Shown here one piece after another: positions 1 through 8,702 of a DNA stretch of 64,000 bases. The notes under the pieces were generated by a model. The model worked only from the letters and a program-made list of their open reading frames with translations, did no database searches and had not been told where the DNA came from. The DNA comes from Halomonas aestuarii (GTDB taxonomy: Bacteria; Pseudomonadota; Gammaproteobacteria; Pseudomonadales; Halomonadaceae), in contig NZ_CP018139.1 in NCBI RefSeq assembly GCF_001886615.1, positions 1,736,001 through 1,800,000 on the forward strand. Direction: 5' to 3'. Made by a program: the position numbers and the translations under genes. How positions within the stretch are numbered: position 1 is the stretch's first letter; every line of letters begins with the position of its first letter.

Positions 1-702
1 TCAGGAGTGATTCGGGATGGGGTGTTGCGAGGGCTCCCGCTGGCGTCGCCCGACCAGCGGTGGCGGGGCGCCGAGATTCTGGCGGGCCCAGTTCACCGCC
101 TGCAGGCGGTTGTGTACCTTGATCTTGCGGAAGATGTTGTAGAGGTGGGACTTGACGGTGTGTTCGCTGACGAACAGCTGGTCGGCGATCTCGATGTTCG
201 AGGCCCCCGTGCCCAGCATGGCGATGATCTCCAGTTCCCGGTGCGTCAGGCCGCAGACCGGCCGGTAGGAGTTGAGCTGCTGGCGACGGAAGAACTGGAT
301 CATCCGGGTCATCAGCGAGCGAGACATCCACAGGTTACCTTCCAGCAGGATGCTCAGCCCCTTGCAGATCATCTCCAGCGAGTCGCTGCGATAGAAGACC
401 CCCTGCAGGTTCATGGCCGACAGGACCTCGACGGCATGTTCCTCGTCCCGCAGGTTGAAGGCCGCCAGGGACATGTCGTTGGCCTCGGCCGCCTTGACAT
501 GCCACTGCTGCATGGTGGCCTCGTCGATGTGATCCGCATCGAGCAGGACCACGGTCGTCTCGGAATCCTTGCCCTTCCACTCCGTGGTCGGCGCAACGAC
601 TGAGACCTGGCAGTCGAGCTGCTGGTGAAGATAGTCGATGAAAAGTTGCGACTGCGGGTTACTGGCAGTCACCAGCAATACCAGGCTCTGTCCCTTATCC
701 AT
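1..702 (-). CDS. CsgD-family LuxR-type transcriptional regulator
   Basis: Predicted DNA-binding regulator of 233 residues. Residues ~153-210 form a LuxR/FixJ helix-turn-helix; the segments GASNIEIADQLFVSEHTVKS and LQAVNWARQNL closely match the HTH of E. coli CsgD, master regulator of curli and biofilm matrix. The N-terminal ~130 residues resemble a degenerate receiver domain (LLDAD strand, GVFYRSDSLE region), as in CsgD, so phosphorylation is uncertain. The ATG at 702 follows an AGGGG-type ribosome site. The stop codon sits exactly at the window edge, so what lies downstream is not visible. No curli or cellulose genes are in the window, so the target genes are unknown. Its upstream region is markedly AT-rich for this genome. 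Confidence 0.85.
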   Translation of the reverse strand: MDKGQSLVLLVTASNPQSQLFIDYLHQQLDCQVSVVAPTTEWKGKDSETTVVLLDADHIDEATMQQWHVKAAEANDMSLAAFNLRDEEHAVEVLSAMNLQGVFYRSDSLEMICKGLSILLEGNLWMSRSLMTRMIQFFRRQQLNSYRPVCGLTHRELEIIAMLGTGASNIEIADQLFVSEHTVKSHLYNIFRKIKVHNRLQAVNWARQNLGAPPPLVGRRQREPSQHPIPNHS

Positions 703-1109
703 GATCTCGATCCCCTGCAGAAGTGCTTGCCACGAATGTTCTGGTGAGGCAATCAGACGAATGTGGCATGCTCGCCACTCTGGTTCTCAGTCTTGGACAT
801 AATGTAAGTTTTAGTTACTAGCTTTTGGCTATTTCATTATCTCTTTTTATATTCTTTTTCGTGATGCCGTCGGGTCATTGTTGGCAATCAAAGGCTTGGC
901 TCTGGAAAATGCCTCGACGCTGCGGCCTTCTGGAATGCCTTTCAAGGAAAATCAGCCTGAGACTTGTAGCGCCTTAATCGAGTTTTTAATGCATATTAAT
1001 GATTTTTTTCATACTTAAGAATGTCACACGATCAGATCATGACCCGGTCGTTTCCCTGGCGGGATCGGGCTCGTAGAATGGGCACCCCCGTCGTCGTGGA
1101 GAATCAACA
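703..1109. promoter_or_regulatory. AT-rich divergent intergenic region
   Basis: This 407-bp gap separates the leftward CsgD-type gene from rightward rdgB. About 790-1020 is strongly AT-rich (long T and A runs near 835-865 and 985-1015) in an otherwise GC-rich window. No ORF, RNA fold or repeat is convincing here. A long AT-rich leader is typical upstream of csgD-like genes, where several regulators bind, so a regulatory role is inferred. Confidence 0.5.
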
Positions 1110-1721
1110 ATGACCCCAGCCCTGCTGGTCCTGGCCAGTGGCAATGCCGGCAAGCTTCGCGAGTTTCACCAGCTGCTCGCTCCCCTGGGCATCGAGGTGC
1201 GCGCCCAGGCCGACTTCGCGGTGGCCGATGTCGAGGAGACCGGCCTGACCTTCGTCGAGAACGCCCTGCTCAAGGCCCGGGAGGCCAGTCGCCTCAGCGG
1301 CTTGCCTGCCCTGGCCGATGATTCGGGGCTGGAGGTGGATGCCCTGGAGGGGGCTCCCGGCATCCATTCGGCCCGCTATGCCGGCGAGCCCAGGAGCGAT
1401 GCCCGCAACAACGCCCGGCTGCTCGATGCCCTGGCCGAGGTGCCGGAGGGACGCCGGAGCGCACGGTACTGGTGCGTGCTGGTCCTGCTCCGGCATGCCG
1501 AGGACCCCGTCCCGTTGATCGTCCAGCGCAGCTGGGAGGGCGAGATCCTGCAGGCGCCTCGCGGCGACGGCGGATTCGGCTACGATCCGCTGTTCTGGAT
1601 ACCCGAGCAACAGGCCACGGCCGCCGAGCTCAGTGCCGAGCAGAAGAACCGGCTCAGCCACCGGGGCCGGGCCCTGCAGGCGCTGGTCGCCGCCATGGGC
1701 CCGGGGCCCGGCCGGCCATGA
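1110..1721 (+). CDS. rdgB: XTP/dITP diphosphatase (non-canonical purine NTP pyrophosphatase)
   Basis: Cytosolic Ham1/RdgB-family enzyme that hydrolyses dITP, XTP and ITP to monophosphates and so keeps deaminated purines out of DNA. The 203-residue protein has the family motifs in order: SGNAGKLREF at residues ~10-19 (substrate and phosphate binding), ADDSGLEVDAL near 68 (catalytic acidic residues) and GGFGYDPLF near 154. Length matches the family (~197-205). The ATG follows a GGAGAAT ribosome site. Its stop overlaps the hemW start as ATGA, so the two are translationally coupled, as in many gammaproteobacteria. Confidence 0.95.
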   Translation: MTPALLVLASGNAGKLREFHQLLAPLGIEVRAQADFAVADVEETGLTFVENALLKAREASRLSGLPALADDSGLEVDALEGAPGIHSARYAGEPRSDARNNARLLDALAEVPEGRRSARYWCVLVLLRHAEDPVPLIVQRSWEGEILQAPRGDGGFGYDPLFWIPEQQATAAELSAEQKNRLSHRGRALQALVAAMGPGPGRP

Positions 1722-2914
1722 GCGGATCCCTCCCCGCCTCGTCCGGCCTGCCGCCCCTGTCGCTCTACGTGCATGTGCCATGGTGCGTTCGCAAGTGCCC
1801 CTACTGCGACTTCAACTCCCATGGCGTCGGGCGCGGTGCCGACCTCCCCGAGGCCGCCTATCTCGAGGCCCTGGTGGCCGACCTCGAGGCCGACCTGCCG
1901 CTCGCCGCTGGGCGTGAGCTGGTCAGCGTCTTCATCGGCGGCGGCACCCCGAGCCTGATGTCGGCCGGCTTCTACGAGCGCCTGCTCCAGGCCGTGGCCA
2001 GCCGGCTGCCGATGGCCCGGGATATCGAGATCACCCTGGAGGCCAATCCCGGCACCCTGGAGCGGGGGCGTTTCGCCGGCTATCGGGCGGCGGGGATCAA
2101 CCGGCTCTCGCTGGGGGTGCAGAGCTTCCAGGATGCACAGCTGTCATCCCTGGGACGCATCCACGGCGGAGACGATGCCCTGGCCGCCGTCGACGAGGCG
2201 CGTCGGGCCGGCTTCGACAACCTCAACCTCGACCTGATGCACGGGCTGCCCGGTCAGACACCGGCCCTGGCGCTGGCGGATCTGGACCAGGCCCTGGCCC
2301 TCTCCCCCGAACATCTCTCGTGGTACCAGCTGACCCTGGAACCCAACACCGAATTCCACTCCTTCCCTCCCGCCCTTCCGGAGGAGGAGGTGCTGTGGGA
2401 TATCCAGGACGCCGGACATGAGCGCCTCGAGGCCGCCGGTCTCGAACGCTACGAGATATCCGCCTATGCCCGTCCCGGCCTGTCGTCACGCCACAACCTC
2501 AACTACTGGCGCTTCGGCGACTACCTGGGCATCGGGGCCGGTGCCCACGGCAAGCTCAGCGTGCCGGGCATCGAGGGCCTGGCGATCGAACGTCGCTGGA
2601 AATCACGGCTGCCCGAGGCCTACCTCCGACGGGCCAACGATCCCCGTGGCTTCGTTGCCGATCGTGCCGGCATCGAGCGGCGGGAACTGCCGCTCGAGTT
2701 CGCCATGAATGCCCTGCGCCTTGTCGAGGGGGTGCCCCTCTCGACATGGCAGGCCCACACGGGGCGCGACCCACGGGTACTGCTGTCGAGGCTGGTACCG
2801 GCTCGGGAAAAAGGACTTCTTGTGGAAGATGCCGACTGGCTTAGGGCATCACCTCAAGGTCTACTATTCTTGAACGAGTTGCTGGCAATGATCGACGATG
2901 TCGAGCCAGTGTAA
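1718..2914 (+). CDS. hemW: HemW, radical SAM heme chaperone (CPO-III-like)
   Basis: 398-residue radical SAM protein formerly annotated as oxygen-independent coproporphyrinogen III oxidase; HemW is now regarded as a heme-binding chaperone. The cluster motif CVRKCPYC supplies cysteines 23, 27 and 30, followed by DFNSH. FIGGGTPSLM (SAM binding) and NRLSLGVQSF follow in family order. The start is the ATG overlapping the rdgB stop (ATGA). A longer in-frame extension back to 1472 lies in a wrong frame of rdgB and was not used. The HemW/HemN C-terminal domain is present to the end. Confidence 0.94.
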   Translation: MSGSLPASSGLPPLSLYVHVPWCVRKCPYCDFNSHGVGRGADLPEAAYLEALVADLEADLPLAAGRELVSVFIGGGTPSLMSAGFYERLLQAVASRLPMARDIEITLEANPGTLERGRFAGYRAAGINRLSLGVQSFQDAQLSSLGRIHGGDDALAAVDEARRAGFDNLNLDLMHGLPGQTPALALADLDQALALSPEHLSWYQLTLEPNTEFHSFPPALPEEEVLWDIQDAGHERLEAAGLERYEISAYARPGLSSRHNLNYWRFGDYLGIGAGAHGKLSVPGIEGLAIERRWKSRLPEAYLRRANDPRGFVADRAGIERRELPLEFAMNALRLVEGVPLSTWQAHTGRDPRVLLSRLVPAREKGLLVEDADWLRASPQGLLFLNELLAMIDDVEPV

Positions 2915-2950
2915 GGATGATACTTGCCAACCCAAGGAGTAGAGCACGCG

Positions 2951-3634
2951 ATGAGAAGATCAATTCGACTGGTTGCCCCGCTGGCCGCCGCCGCGCTGCT
3001 GGTGGGCTGTACCACCACCGATCCCTATAGCGGTGAGACACAGCGTAGCCAGACCGGGACGGGTGCCGCCATCGGCGCGGCCATCGGGGCCGCTGCCGGT
3101 GCACTCAGTGGTGACGGCAGCACCAGCCGGCGCGATCGCGCCCTGATCGGTGCCGCCGTGGGGGCGGCAGCCGGGGGTGGCATCGGCGCCTACATGGACA
3201 AGCAGGAAGAGCAGCTCCGCCAGGACATGCAGGGCACGGGGATCGGCGTGGATCGTCGTGGTGACGACATCGTGCTCAACATGCCGAGCCAGGTGACCTT
3301 CGGCTTCGATTCCAGCGACCTGACCATGAGTGCAAGCAATGCGCTCAACAATGTGGCCTCCGTGCTCCAGCAGTATCCGGACACGCGGGTGAACATTGCC
3401 GGTCACACCGACAGTACCGGCGACGCCGGCTACAACCAGCGGCTCTCCGAGCGGCGGGCCAATGCGGTAGGCAACTACCTGGCCCGGTCCGGCGTCTCGA
3501 GCGGTCGCCTCTACATGACCGGCTATGGCGAGAACCAGCCCATCGCCAGCAACGAGTCCGAGCAGGGACGTGCCCAGAACCGGCGTGTGGAGATCACCCT
3601 GACGCCGATCCAGGAGCGCTTCCAGCAGCAGTAA
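2951..3634 (+). CDS. OmpA-family outer-membrane lipoprotein (YiaD-like)
   Basis: 227-residue lipoprotein. A signal peptide ends in the lipobox LLVGC with the lipidated Cys at residue 20. A Gly/Ala-rich glycine-zipper segment follows (~36-85, GAAIGAAIGAAAGAL and GAAVGAAAGGGIGAYMD), then an OmpA C-terminal peptidoglycan-binding domain (~105-220) with HTDSTGDAGYNQRLSERRA and the terminal NRRVEITL. The order matches E. coli YiaD. I chose the ATG at 2951 because an AAGGAGT site lies ten bases upstream and the signal peptide begins there; an in-frame TTG at 2924 is less likely. It probably anchors the outer membrane to peptidoglycan. A strong terminator follows. Confidence 0.9.
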   Translation: MRRSIRLVAPLAAAALLVGCTTTDPYSGETQRSQTGTGAAIGAAIGAAAGALSGDGSTSRRDRALIGAAVGAAAGGGIGAYMDKQEEQLRQDMQGTGIGVDRRGDDIVLNMPSQVTFGFDSSDLTMSASNALNNVASVLQQYPDTRVNIAGHTDSTGDAGYNQRLSERRANAVGNYLARSGVSSGRLYMTGYGENQPIASNESEQGRAQNRRVEITLTPIQERFQQQ

Positions 3635-3654
3635 CCCCTGGCGCCATGCCACCC

Positions 3655-3688
3655 GGGCCCGCCACTGTCCAAGTGGCGGGCCCTTTTT
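3655..3688 (+). terminator. Rho-independent terminator after the OmpA-like lipoprotein
   Basis: A perfect 12-bp GC-rich stem (3655-3666 with 3672-3683) with a 5-base loop is followed by five T residues. It lies between the lipoprotein gene and rlmJ, so rlmJ would need its own promoter or read-through. Confidence 0.93.
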
Positions 3689-3715
3689 GTCTTGCCGACT
3701 CACGGATCCCCTTCC

Positions 3716-4564
3716 ATGCTTTCCTATCAGCATGCCTACCATGCGGGCAATTTCGCCGACGTTCACAAGCATCTGACGCTTTTTGCCGTCATCGACCATC
3801 TGTTACGTAAGAAATCATCTGTTACGTATATGGACACCCATGCCGGTCGTGGCCTCTACCCCCTGGCGGCCGAGGAGACGTCGAGGCTGCAGGAGTACCG
3901 CGAAGGGGTCGCCCGGCTGTGGCAGGCCCGTGAGCGCCTGGGCGATGAGCCGCTGCTCGGCGACTGGCTGTCCGCTCTGGGGCGCGTCCAGTCCCGGGGA
4001 AGCGGGCTCGACCAGTACCCCGGTTCCCCCTGGTGGCTGTCGGACCGGTTGCGTCCGCAGGATCGGCTGATGCTCTTCGAACTCCATCCCGGCGAGCATG
4101 GCCATCTGGCCCGTCAGGCGCTGCCGGATAACGTGGAGCGCATCCATGGGGATGGGCTCCAGGGGCTGGTGAAGCGACTGCCGGTGCCCACGCCGCGTCT
4201 CTGCGTGCTGGTCGATCCCAGCTACGAGCGTAAGGCGGAGTACGTCGAGGTGGCCGAGGCCGTGCTCCAGGCCATGCGCAAGGCGCGCCACGCCGTGATG
4301 CTCGTCTGGTACCCCCTGTTGCCGGCGGGTCGCCATCTCGAGCTGCTGGAAGGGCTGCGGGAAGGGGGACTGCGCAAGATCTGGCGCAGCGAGCTGAGGC
4401 AGCGAGAGCCTGGGGGGGGCGAGCGCGGCATGTTCGGCAGTGGCATGCTGGTGATCAATCCGCCCTGGGGGCTCGATGAGCGCCTGGGGACCGCCATGGA
4501 GAGGATCCTGCCGATGTGGGGCGAGACCAGTCGCCACCGCGGCGACTGGTGGGTGGGCGAGTAG
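3716..4564 (+). CDS. rlmJ: 23S rRNA (adenine(2030)-N6)-methyltransferase
   Basis: 282-residue RlmJ-family enzyme (E. coli protein ~280 residues) that methylates A2030 of 23S rRNA using SAM. Visible family features are the N-terminal MLSYQHAYHAGNFADVHKH, the SAM loop MDTHAGRGLYPL near residues 42-53, the VDPSYE motif near 165 and INPPWGL near 249. The start is the ATG at 3716, which matches the conserved N-terminus; the in-frame TTG at 3692 adds non-conserved residues inside the preceding terminator zone. Codons for Gly-Gly near 4412-4419 form a run of eight G, but the frame is intact. The gene runs head-on toward mnmE across the repeat array. Confidence 0.93.
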   Translation: MLSYQHAYHAGNFADVHKHLTLFAVIDHLLRKKSSVTYMDTHAGRGLYPLAAEETSRLQEYREGVARLWQARERLGDEPLLGDWLSALGRVQSRGSGLDQYPGSPWWLSDRLRPQDRLMLFELHPGEHGHLARQALPDNVERIHGDGLQGLVKRLPVPTPRLCVLVDPSYERKAEYVEVAEAVLQAMRKARHAVMLVWYPLLPAGRHLELLEGLREGGLRKIWRSELRQREPGGGERGMFGSGMLVINPPWGLDERLGTAMERILPMWGETSRHRGDWWVGE

Positions 4565-4675
4565 GGGGGCTGCCTGGCGGCCAATGCGGACGCTGCCGAG
4601 GATCCCGCACGGCGGCCATCGGGTGAGCCGGCGCTTCAGCGCCGACGGCTGGGGTGCCCTGACCGGGCAATGACG

Positions 4676-4693
4676 TTACTTGCCGATGCAGAA
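4676..4693 (-). other. Third copy of the mnmE attB-like 18-mer
   Basis: Exact copy of the same 18 bases, a further 101 bp away. The flanking bases carry one substitution (4700 region) relative to the other copies, so this is probably an older duplicate. Confidence 0.6.
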
Positions 4694-4776
4694 ACTGCCA
4701 AAGATCTCCCCGGCAGCCATCGTGTGAGCCGGCGCTTCAGCGCCGACGGCTGGGGCGCTTAGTCCGGGCAATCGCG

Positions 4777-4794
4777 TTACTTGCCGATGCAGAA
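4777..4794 (-). other. Second copy of the mnmE attB-like 18-mer
   Basis: Exact copy of the 18-base mnmE end, 101 bp downstream (in the mnmE direction) of the genuine one. It lies in non-coding DNA, as an attL/attR scar or a tandem duplication would leave it. Confidence 0.6.
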
Positions 4795-4877
4795 ACTGCC
4801 GAAGATCTCCCCGGCAGCCATCGTGTGAGCCGGCGCTTCAGCGCCGACGGCTGGGGCGCCCAGTCCCAGCAATCGCG

Positions 4878-4895
4878 TTACTTGCCGATGCAGAA
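4878..4895 (-). other. attB-like 18-mer at the true mnmE 3' end
   Basis: The last 18 bases of mnmE (TTCTGCATCGGCAAGTAA on the coding strand) correspond to the segment of trmE/mnmE used as chromosomal attachment site by SGI1 and related integrative elements. The sequence is seen directly; use as an att site in this organism is inferred from the known target preference. Confidence 0.6.
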
Positions 4896-6248
4896 ACTGC
4901 CGAAGATCTCGCCCAGCAGGTCGTCCGCGCTGAACTCGCCGGTGATCTCGCCGAGGGCCTGCTGGGCATCGCGCAGGTCCTCGGCCAGCAGCTCACCGGC
5001 ACCGTGGCCGGCCAGCTGTGCCTCGCCGTTGCGCAGGGCGCTGTCGGCCCGGTCCAGCGCATCGAGATGGCGCCGACGGGCCGAGAAGCGGCCCTCGGTG
5101 GTGGCCGCGAAGCCCATCACCGACTTGAGGTGCTCCTTCAGGCTGTCGACTCCCGCGCCGCTCTTCGCCGACAGTCGGATCACCGGCCTCTCTGTGGAGG
5201 TGTCGAGGCCGGGGGATTCGTGGCTGGCGTCGATCTTGTTGCGCACCAGGGTCAGCCGCGAGGGATCCTGAAGGCGAGCGACGAACTCCGGCCAGATGGC
5301 CATGGGATCGATGGCGTCGGTGGTGGCGGCATCCACCATCAGCAGCACCCGGTCGGCCTTCTCGATCTCCTCCCAGGCACGCGCCACGCCGATCTTCTCC
5401 ACGGCATCCGGGGTGTCGCGCAGGCCGGCGGTATCGATCACGTGAAGCGGCATGCCGTCCAGGTGGATGTGCTCGCGCAGCACGTCCCGGGTGGTGCCCT
5501 CGATGTCGGTGACGATGGCGGTGTCCTGTTCCGTCAGCGCGTTGAGCAGGCTCGACTTGCCGGCGTTGGGTCGCCCGGCGATCACCACGCTCATCCCTTC
5601 CCGCATCAGGGCGCCCTGGCCGGCGGCGGCCCGCACCTCGGCAAGGTCGCTCTGGATACCGGCCAGCTTGCCGGCCACGTGCCCGTCGGCGAGAAAGTCG
5701 ATTTCCTCCTCGGGGAAGTCGATGGCCGCCTCCACGTACATGCGCAGCTCGATCAGCCGCTGGACCAGCGTCTCCACCCGGCGAGAGAACTCGCCCTGGA
5801 GGGAGCGCAGCGCGTTCTCGGCGGCGCCCCGGGAGCTGGCCTCGATCAGGTCGGCGATGGCCTCGGCCTGGGCCAGGTCCAGCTTGTCGTTGAGGAAGGC
5901 CCGCTCCGAGAACTCGCCGGGACGCGCGAGCCGGGCGCCGAGCTGCACGCACCGCTCGAGCAGCAGGTCCATGATCACCGGCCCCCCATGCCCCTGCAGT
6001 TCCAGCACGTCCTCTCCGGTGAAGGAGTGGGGGCCAGTGAAGAACAGCGCGATGCCCTCGTCGATGACCTCCCGTGCGCCCCGGAAGGGGCCGTAATGGG
6101 CCTGGCGAGGGGCAGGGCAGTGGCCGAGCACGGCCTCGGCGATCGTCTCGCACGCGGGCCCGGAGACGCGGATGATCCCCACGCCGCCGCGACCCGGCGG
6201 GGTGGCCAGGGCGGTGATGGTGTCCTGATCATGGAGGCTGGCAGTCAT
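4878..6248 (-). CDS. mnmE: tRNA uridine-5-carboxymethylaminomethyl modification GTPase MnmE
   Basis: 456-residue GTPase that with MnmG modifies U34 of tRNAs. The N-terminal formyl-tetrahydrofolate-binding region starts [20 protein letters not shown] (~9-28). The inserted G domain has GRPNAGKSS at 225-233 (P loop), GTTRD at 251-255, DTAGLRDT at 272-279 and NKID near 340. The protein ends in FCIGK with the catalytically needed Cys. The ATG at 6248 matches the family N-terminus; a longer reading to 6914 runs antisense-frame through yidC. In Pseudomonas mnmG follows mnmE, but here the repeat array and rlmJ follow instead. Confidence 0.97.
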   Translation of the reverse strand: MTASLHDQDTITALATPPGRGGVGIIRVSGPACETIAEAVLGHCPAPRQAHYGPFRGAREVIDEGIALFFTGPHSFTGEDVLELQGHGGPVIMDLLLERCVQLGARLARPGEFSERAFLNDKLDLAQAEAIADLIEASSRGAAENALRSLQGEFSRRVETLVQRLIELRMYVEAAIDFPEEEIDFLADGHVAGKLAGIQSDLAEVRAAAGQGALMREGMSVVIAGRPNAGKSSLLNALTEQDTAIVTDIEGTTRDVLREHIHLDGMPLHVIDTAGLRDTPDAVEKIGVARAWEEIEKADRVLLMVDAATTDAIDPMAIWPEFVARLQDPSRLTLVRNKIDASHESPGLDTSTERPVIRLSAKSGAGVDSLKEHLKSVMGFAATTEGRFSARRRHLDALDRADSALRNGEAQLAGHGAGELLAEDLRDAQQALGEITGEFSADDLLGEIFGSFCIGK

Positions 6249-6330
6249 GGACGGATCCTGTGCTCGACGGTTTGGTGGAACGGGGACATTGTCCGGGGCG
6301 GGGGGCCTGAACACTAGCCCCCCAAACGCC

Positions 6331-6354
6331 AGACCCCCGCCGGGGCGGGGGTCT
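6331..6354 (-). terminator. Hairpin terminator after yidC
   Basis: An inverted repeat of 11 bp (6331-6341 with 6344-6354), extremely GC-rich, lies 22 bp beyond the yidC stop. Only a short TTT follows on the minus strand, so termination efficiency is uncertain. It would separate yidC from mnmE transcription. Confidence 0.6.
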
Positions 6355-6376
6355 GTAGGCTCGGGAAGGGACCCGG

Positions 6377-8068
6377 CTACTTGGTCTTCATGCCCTTGCC
6401 GATACTCGGATCGGCCTCGATCCTGCGGGTGATGGTGTACTGCTGAATGATGGAGATGCAGTTGTTGACCACCCAGTAGATGACCAGGCCCGCCGGGAAC
6501 CACAGGAAGAAGAAGGTGAAGACGATCGGCAGCATCTTCATGATCTTCGCCTGCATGGGGTCCGGAGGGGTCGGGTTGAGCATCTGCTGGACGAACATCG
6601 AGGCGCCCATCAGGATCGGCAGGATGAAGTACGGATCCTTCACCGACAGGTCCTGGATCCAGAACATGAAGGGCGCGTGGCGCAGCTCGACGGACTCCAG
6701 CAGCATCCAGTACAGGGCGATGAACACCGGCATCTGCACGAGGATCGGCAGGCAGCCTCCCAGAGGATTGATCTTCTCCTTCTGGTAGAACTTCATCATC
6801 TCCTGGGACATCTTCTGGCGGTCGTCGCCGAACTGCTCCTTGAGACGCTGCATTTCCGGGCCCAGCTTGCGCATGCGGGCCATGGACTTGTAGGCCTTGG
6901 CGGAGAGGGGCCACAGGGCCGCCTTCACCAGCATGGTCAGCAGGACGATGGACCAGCCCCAGTTGCCGATCAGGTCATGGATATGGTCGAGCAGCCAGAA
7001 CAGCGGGTTGGCGATGAACCACAGCCAGCCGAAGTCCACTGTCAGCTCCAGGTTGGGTGCCACGGCCTCCAGTCGATCCTGGACCTTGGGGCCCATGTAG
7101 AGGGTCGCGGCCAGGGTCGCCTCGCCGTTGCCGGCCACGTTGCTGGTCGGGCCCGCGAAGGCGGCCACGTTGCGCCCCCGGCTATCGGTGGTGGCGTAGA
7201 AGAGGTTCTGCTGGTTCTGGGCCGGCACCCAGGCCGAGGTGAAGTAGTGCTGGATCATGGCGACCCAGCCGCCCTCGACGTCGCGGTTGTTGAAGGCGCC
7301 TTCCTGGATCTCCTCGAAGTCCACCTTCAGGTAGCGGTCCTCCGGGGTGGAGTAGGCGGCCCCCAGGTAGGAGCGCATGCCCATCTTCGGCCCGCTCGAG
7401 GGGTCGCTGCTGTTGTCCCGGGCCAGCTGGCCGATGAAGCGGGCCGTGACCGGCTCCTCGGTGTTGTTGGCCAGGAAGTACTCCACGTCGACCGCGTAGC
7501 TGTCCCGCTCGAAGGTGAGGCGCTTGATCACCTCCACCCCGTTGACCTCGGCGGTCATGTCGACCTCGAGCCGGTCGTCGTTCTCGCCCAGCCGGTAGTC
7601 GGTCGCCTCCGGGGTAAAGGTGATGCGACCCTCGTGGCCCTCGAGCTGGAGGCCCGAGCGTGCCACATAGCTGCGGGTCTCGCTGTCGGAGAGCAGCACG
7701 TAGGGGCGTTCGGAATCGAGGCTGAAGCGATGATCCGGCAGCGCCGCATAGACGATGTCACCGCCCTGAGGGTCGATGCGCACATCCAGCACGTCGGTCA
7801 CCACGGCCACCAGGTCTCGGCTGCCCGTCGGGGCGTCGGCCTCACCGGGGATCCCGCCGGTCATGTCGTCCGCCGACGAGGCGGTGGCGGGGACCGAGAG
7901 GTCATCGCCGCCGGAGGCGGCCTGGCGGTTGCCGTCCGGGGCGCTGCTGGTCACGGCGGGAGCTTGCGGCTCAGGGGATACCTGTCCGTAGTCCTGATTC
8001 CACTGGACCATCAAGAGGTAGGCGAGTACCGCCAGGGGAATCAGCAGGAGTAGTCGTTTTACGTCCAT
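6377..8068 (-). CDS. yidC: Membrane protein insertase YidC
   Basis: 563-residue inner-membrane insertase that works with SecYEG or alone to insert and fold membrane proteins. An N-terminal transmembrane helix ([15 protein letters not shown], residues ~5-19) is followed by a large periplasmic domain (~50-340) and the conserved five-helix core from ~350, with [18 protein letters not shown], the loop around [20 protein letters not shown] and a basic C-terminus. The ATG at 8068 starts the signal-anchor helix; the upstream in-frame extension to 8170 lacks homology and overlaps a terminator hairpin. Its position in the rpmH-rnpA-yidC-mnmE run is standard, but yidD is absent between rnpA and yidC. 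Confidence 0.97.
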   Translation of the reverse strand: MDVKRLLLLIPLAVLAYLLMVQWNQDYGQVSPEPQAPAVTSSAPDGNRQAASGGDDLSVPATASSADDMTGGIPGEADAPTGSRDLVAVVTDVLDVRIDPQGGDIVYAALPDHRFSLDSERPYVLLSDSETRSYVARSGLQLEGHEGRITFTPEATDYRLGENDDRLEVDMTAEVNGVEVIKRLTFERDSYAVDVEYFLANNTEEPVTARFIGQLARDNSSDPSSGPKMGMRSYLGAAYSTPEDRYLKVDFEEIQEGAFNNRDVEGGWVAMIQHYFTSAWVPAQNQQNLFYATTDSRGRNVAAFAGPTSNVAGNGEATLAATLYMGPKVQDRLEAVAPNLELTVDFGWLWFIANPLFWLLDHIHDLIGNWGWSIVLLTMLVKAALWPLSAKAYKSMARMRKLGPEMQRLKEQFGDDRQKMSQEMMKFYQKEKINPLGGCLPILVQMPVFIALYWMLLESVELRHAPFMFWIQDLSVKDPYFILPILMGASMFVQQMLNPTPPDPMQAKIMKMLPIVFTFFFLWFPAGLVIYWVVNNCISIIQQYTITRRIEADPSIGKGMKTK

Positions 8069-8134
8069 GAGGAGTCTGCCCGATGGGTAGTGAACATTCC
8101 GATGGCGCAACGCAGGTCGCACGCCCGAGATACA

Positions 8135-8157
8135 CGAAAGCCTGCCGTTGGCAGGCT
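8135..8157 (-). terminator. Hairpin terminator between rnpA and yidC
   Basis: On the minus strand AGCCTGCC-AAC-GGCAGGCT (stem arms 8139-8146 and 8150-8157) is followed by TTTCGTG. It is a compact terminator-like hairpin in the 207-bp gap where yidD usually lies. Partial termination or a processing site is inferred. Confidence 0.6.
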
Positions 8158-8275
8158 GGATAACGCACACAGGCCGGTGGCATCCGACGCGTCGGCGTGA
8201 AGGGTCGCGGCGAGATGGGCGGTGCTCATGCTCATGCAGGCTCCGGGATACGCTGGCGCTCAGGGGGGCCGGTCA

Positions 8276-8689
8276 TCATTCGCGGTGCGCGGCTGCGCTC
8301 CGCTTGCCGTGCATGTCCGACTCGCGGGTGGACTTGCCCACCTCGCGCTCAAGGCGACGCCACATCCCCTGGAGCTGGCGATGCACGGTGTCGTTGTCCA
8401 GTTCATGGACTCCCCGTCTTGCCAGTACCACGATATCCACGGCGGGAAGCTGGTGCTGTCGGAGCCGGATGGAGTCACGCACGAGGCGCTTGAGGCGATT
8501 GCGGTCGACGGCCCTGCGCACATTCTTCTTGCTGAAGATCAGGCCGAGACGCGGGTGGCCGAGCGCATTGGGCGAGGCCAGAGCCATCAGCCCCTTGCCA
8601 TGGACCTTGTATGCAGCCGTTTCGAAGACACGTCGATAGTCCCCGGCAGTCAGCAGTCTCAGCTGCCGGGGATAGCCCTGACTGGACAC
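8276..8689 (-). CDS. rnpA: Ribonuclease P protein component
   Basis: 137-residue basic protein subunit of RNase P, which binds the catalytic RNA and aids 5' maturation of tRNAs. The N-terminal part carries LTAGDYRRVFETA; the RNR signature region is KKNVRRAVDRNRLKRLVRDS (~54-73), with the conserved FSKKN just before. The start is GTG at 8689, 13 bases after the rpmH stop, and fits the family N-terminus. The C-terminal ~25 residues (after LEREVGKS) are a variable tail. It is cotranscribed with rpmH. Confidence 0.95.
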   Translation of the reverse strand: MSSQGYPRQLRLLTAGDYRRVFETAAYKVHGKGLMALASPNALGHPRLGLIFSKKNVRRAVDRNRLKRLVRDSIRLRQHQLPAVDIVVLARRGVHELDNDTVHRQLQGMWRRLEREVGKSTRESDMHGKRSAAAHRE

Positions 8690-8702
8690 GCGAGGGCCGC
8701 TA

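Larger units (their letters stand above)
4573..4910. repeat. Tandem 101-bp repeat array reiterating the mnmE 3' end
   Basis: Four direct repeat units with a 101-bp period. A diverged unit covers ~4573-4673, near-identical units cover 4674-4774 and 4775-4875, and the real mnmE end (4876-4910) supplies the matching first 35 bases. Each good unit holds the last ten codons plus stop of mnmE, read on the minus strand ([10 protein letters not shown] then TAA), and a spacer with a hairpin (GGCGCT-TC-AGCGCC core). Units 1 and 2 differ at few positions, and the first differs by a synonymous change in the tail codons. The array fills the gap between rlmJ and mnmE. There is no integrase or IS nearby. 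Confidence 0.9.

Noticed and set aside
4573..4910. CRISPR array interpretation of the tandem repeats
   Set aside because: The 101-bp units are near-identical along their whole length, with no unique spacers and no cas genes.
8069..8275. CVRYPACQ stretch as a possible yidD remnant
   Set aside because: No hydrophobic segment or start before it, and no further match. Chance similarity is more likely, so it is reported only as an absence.
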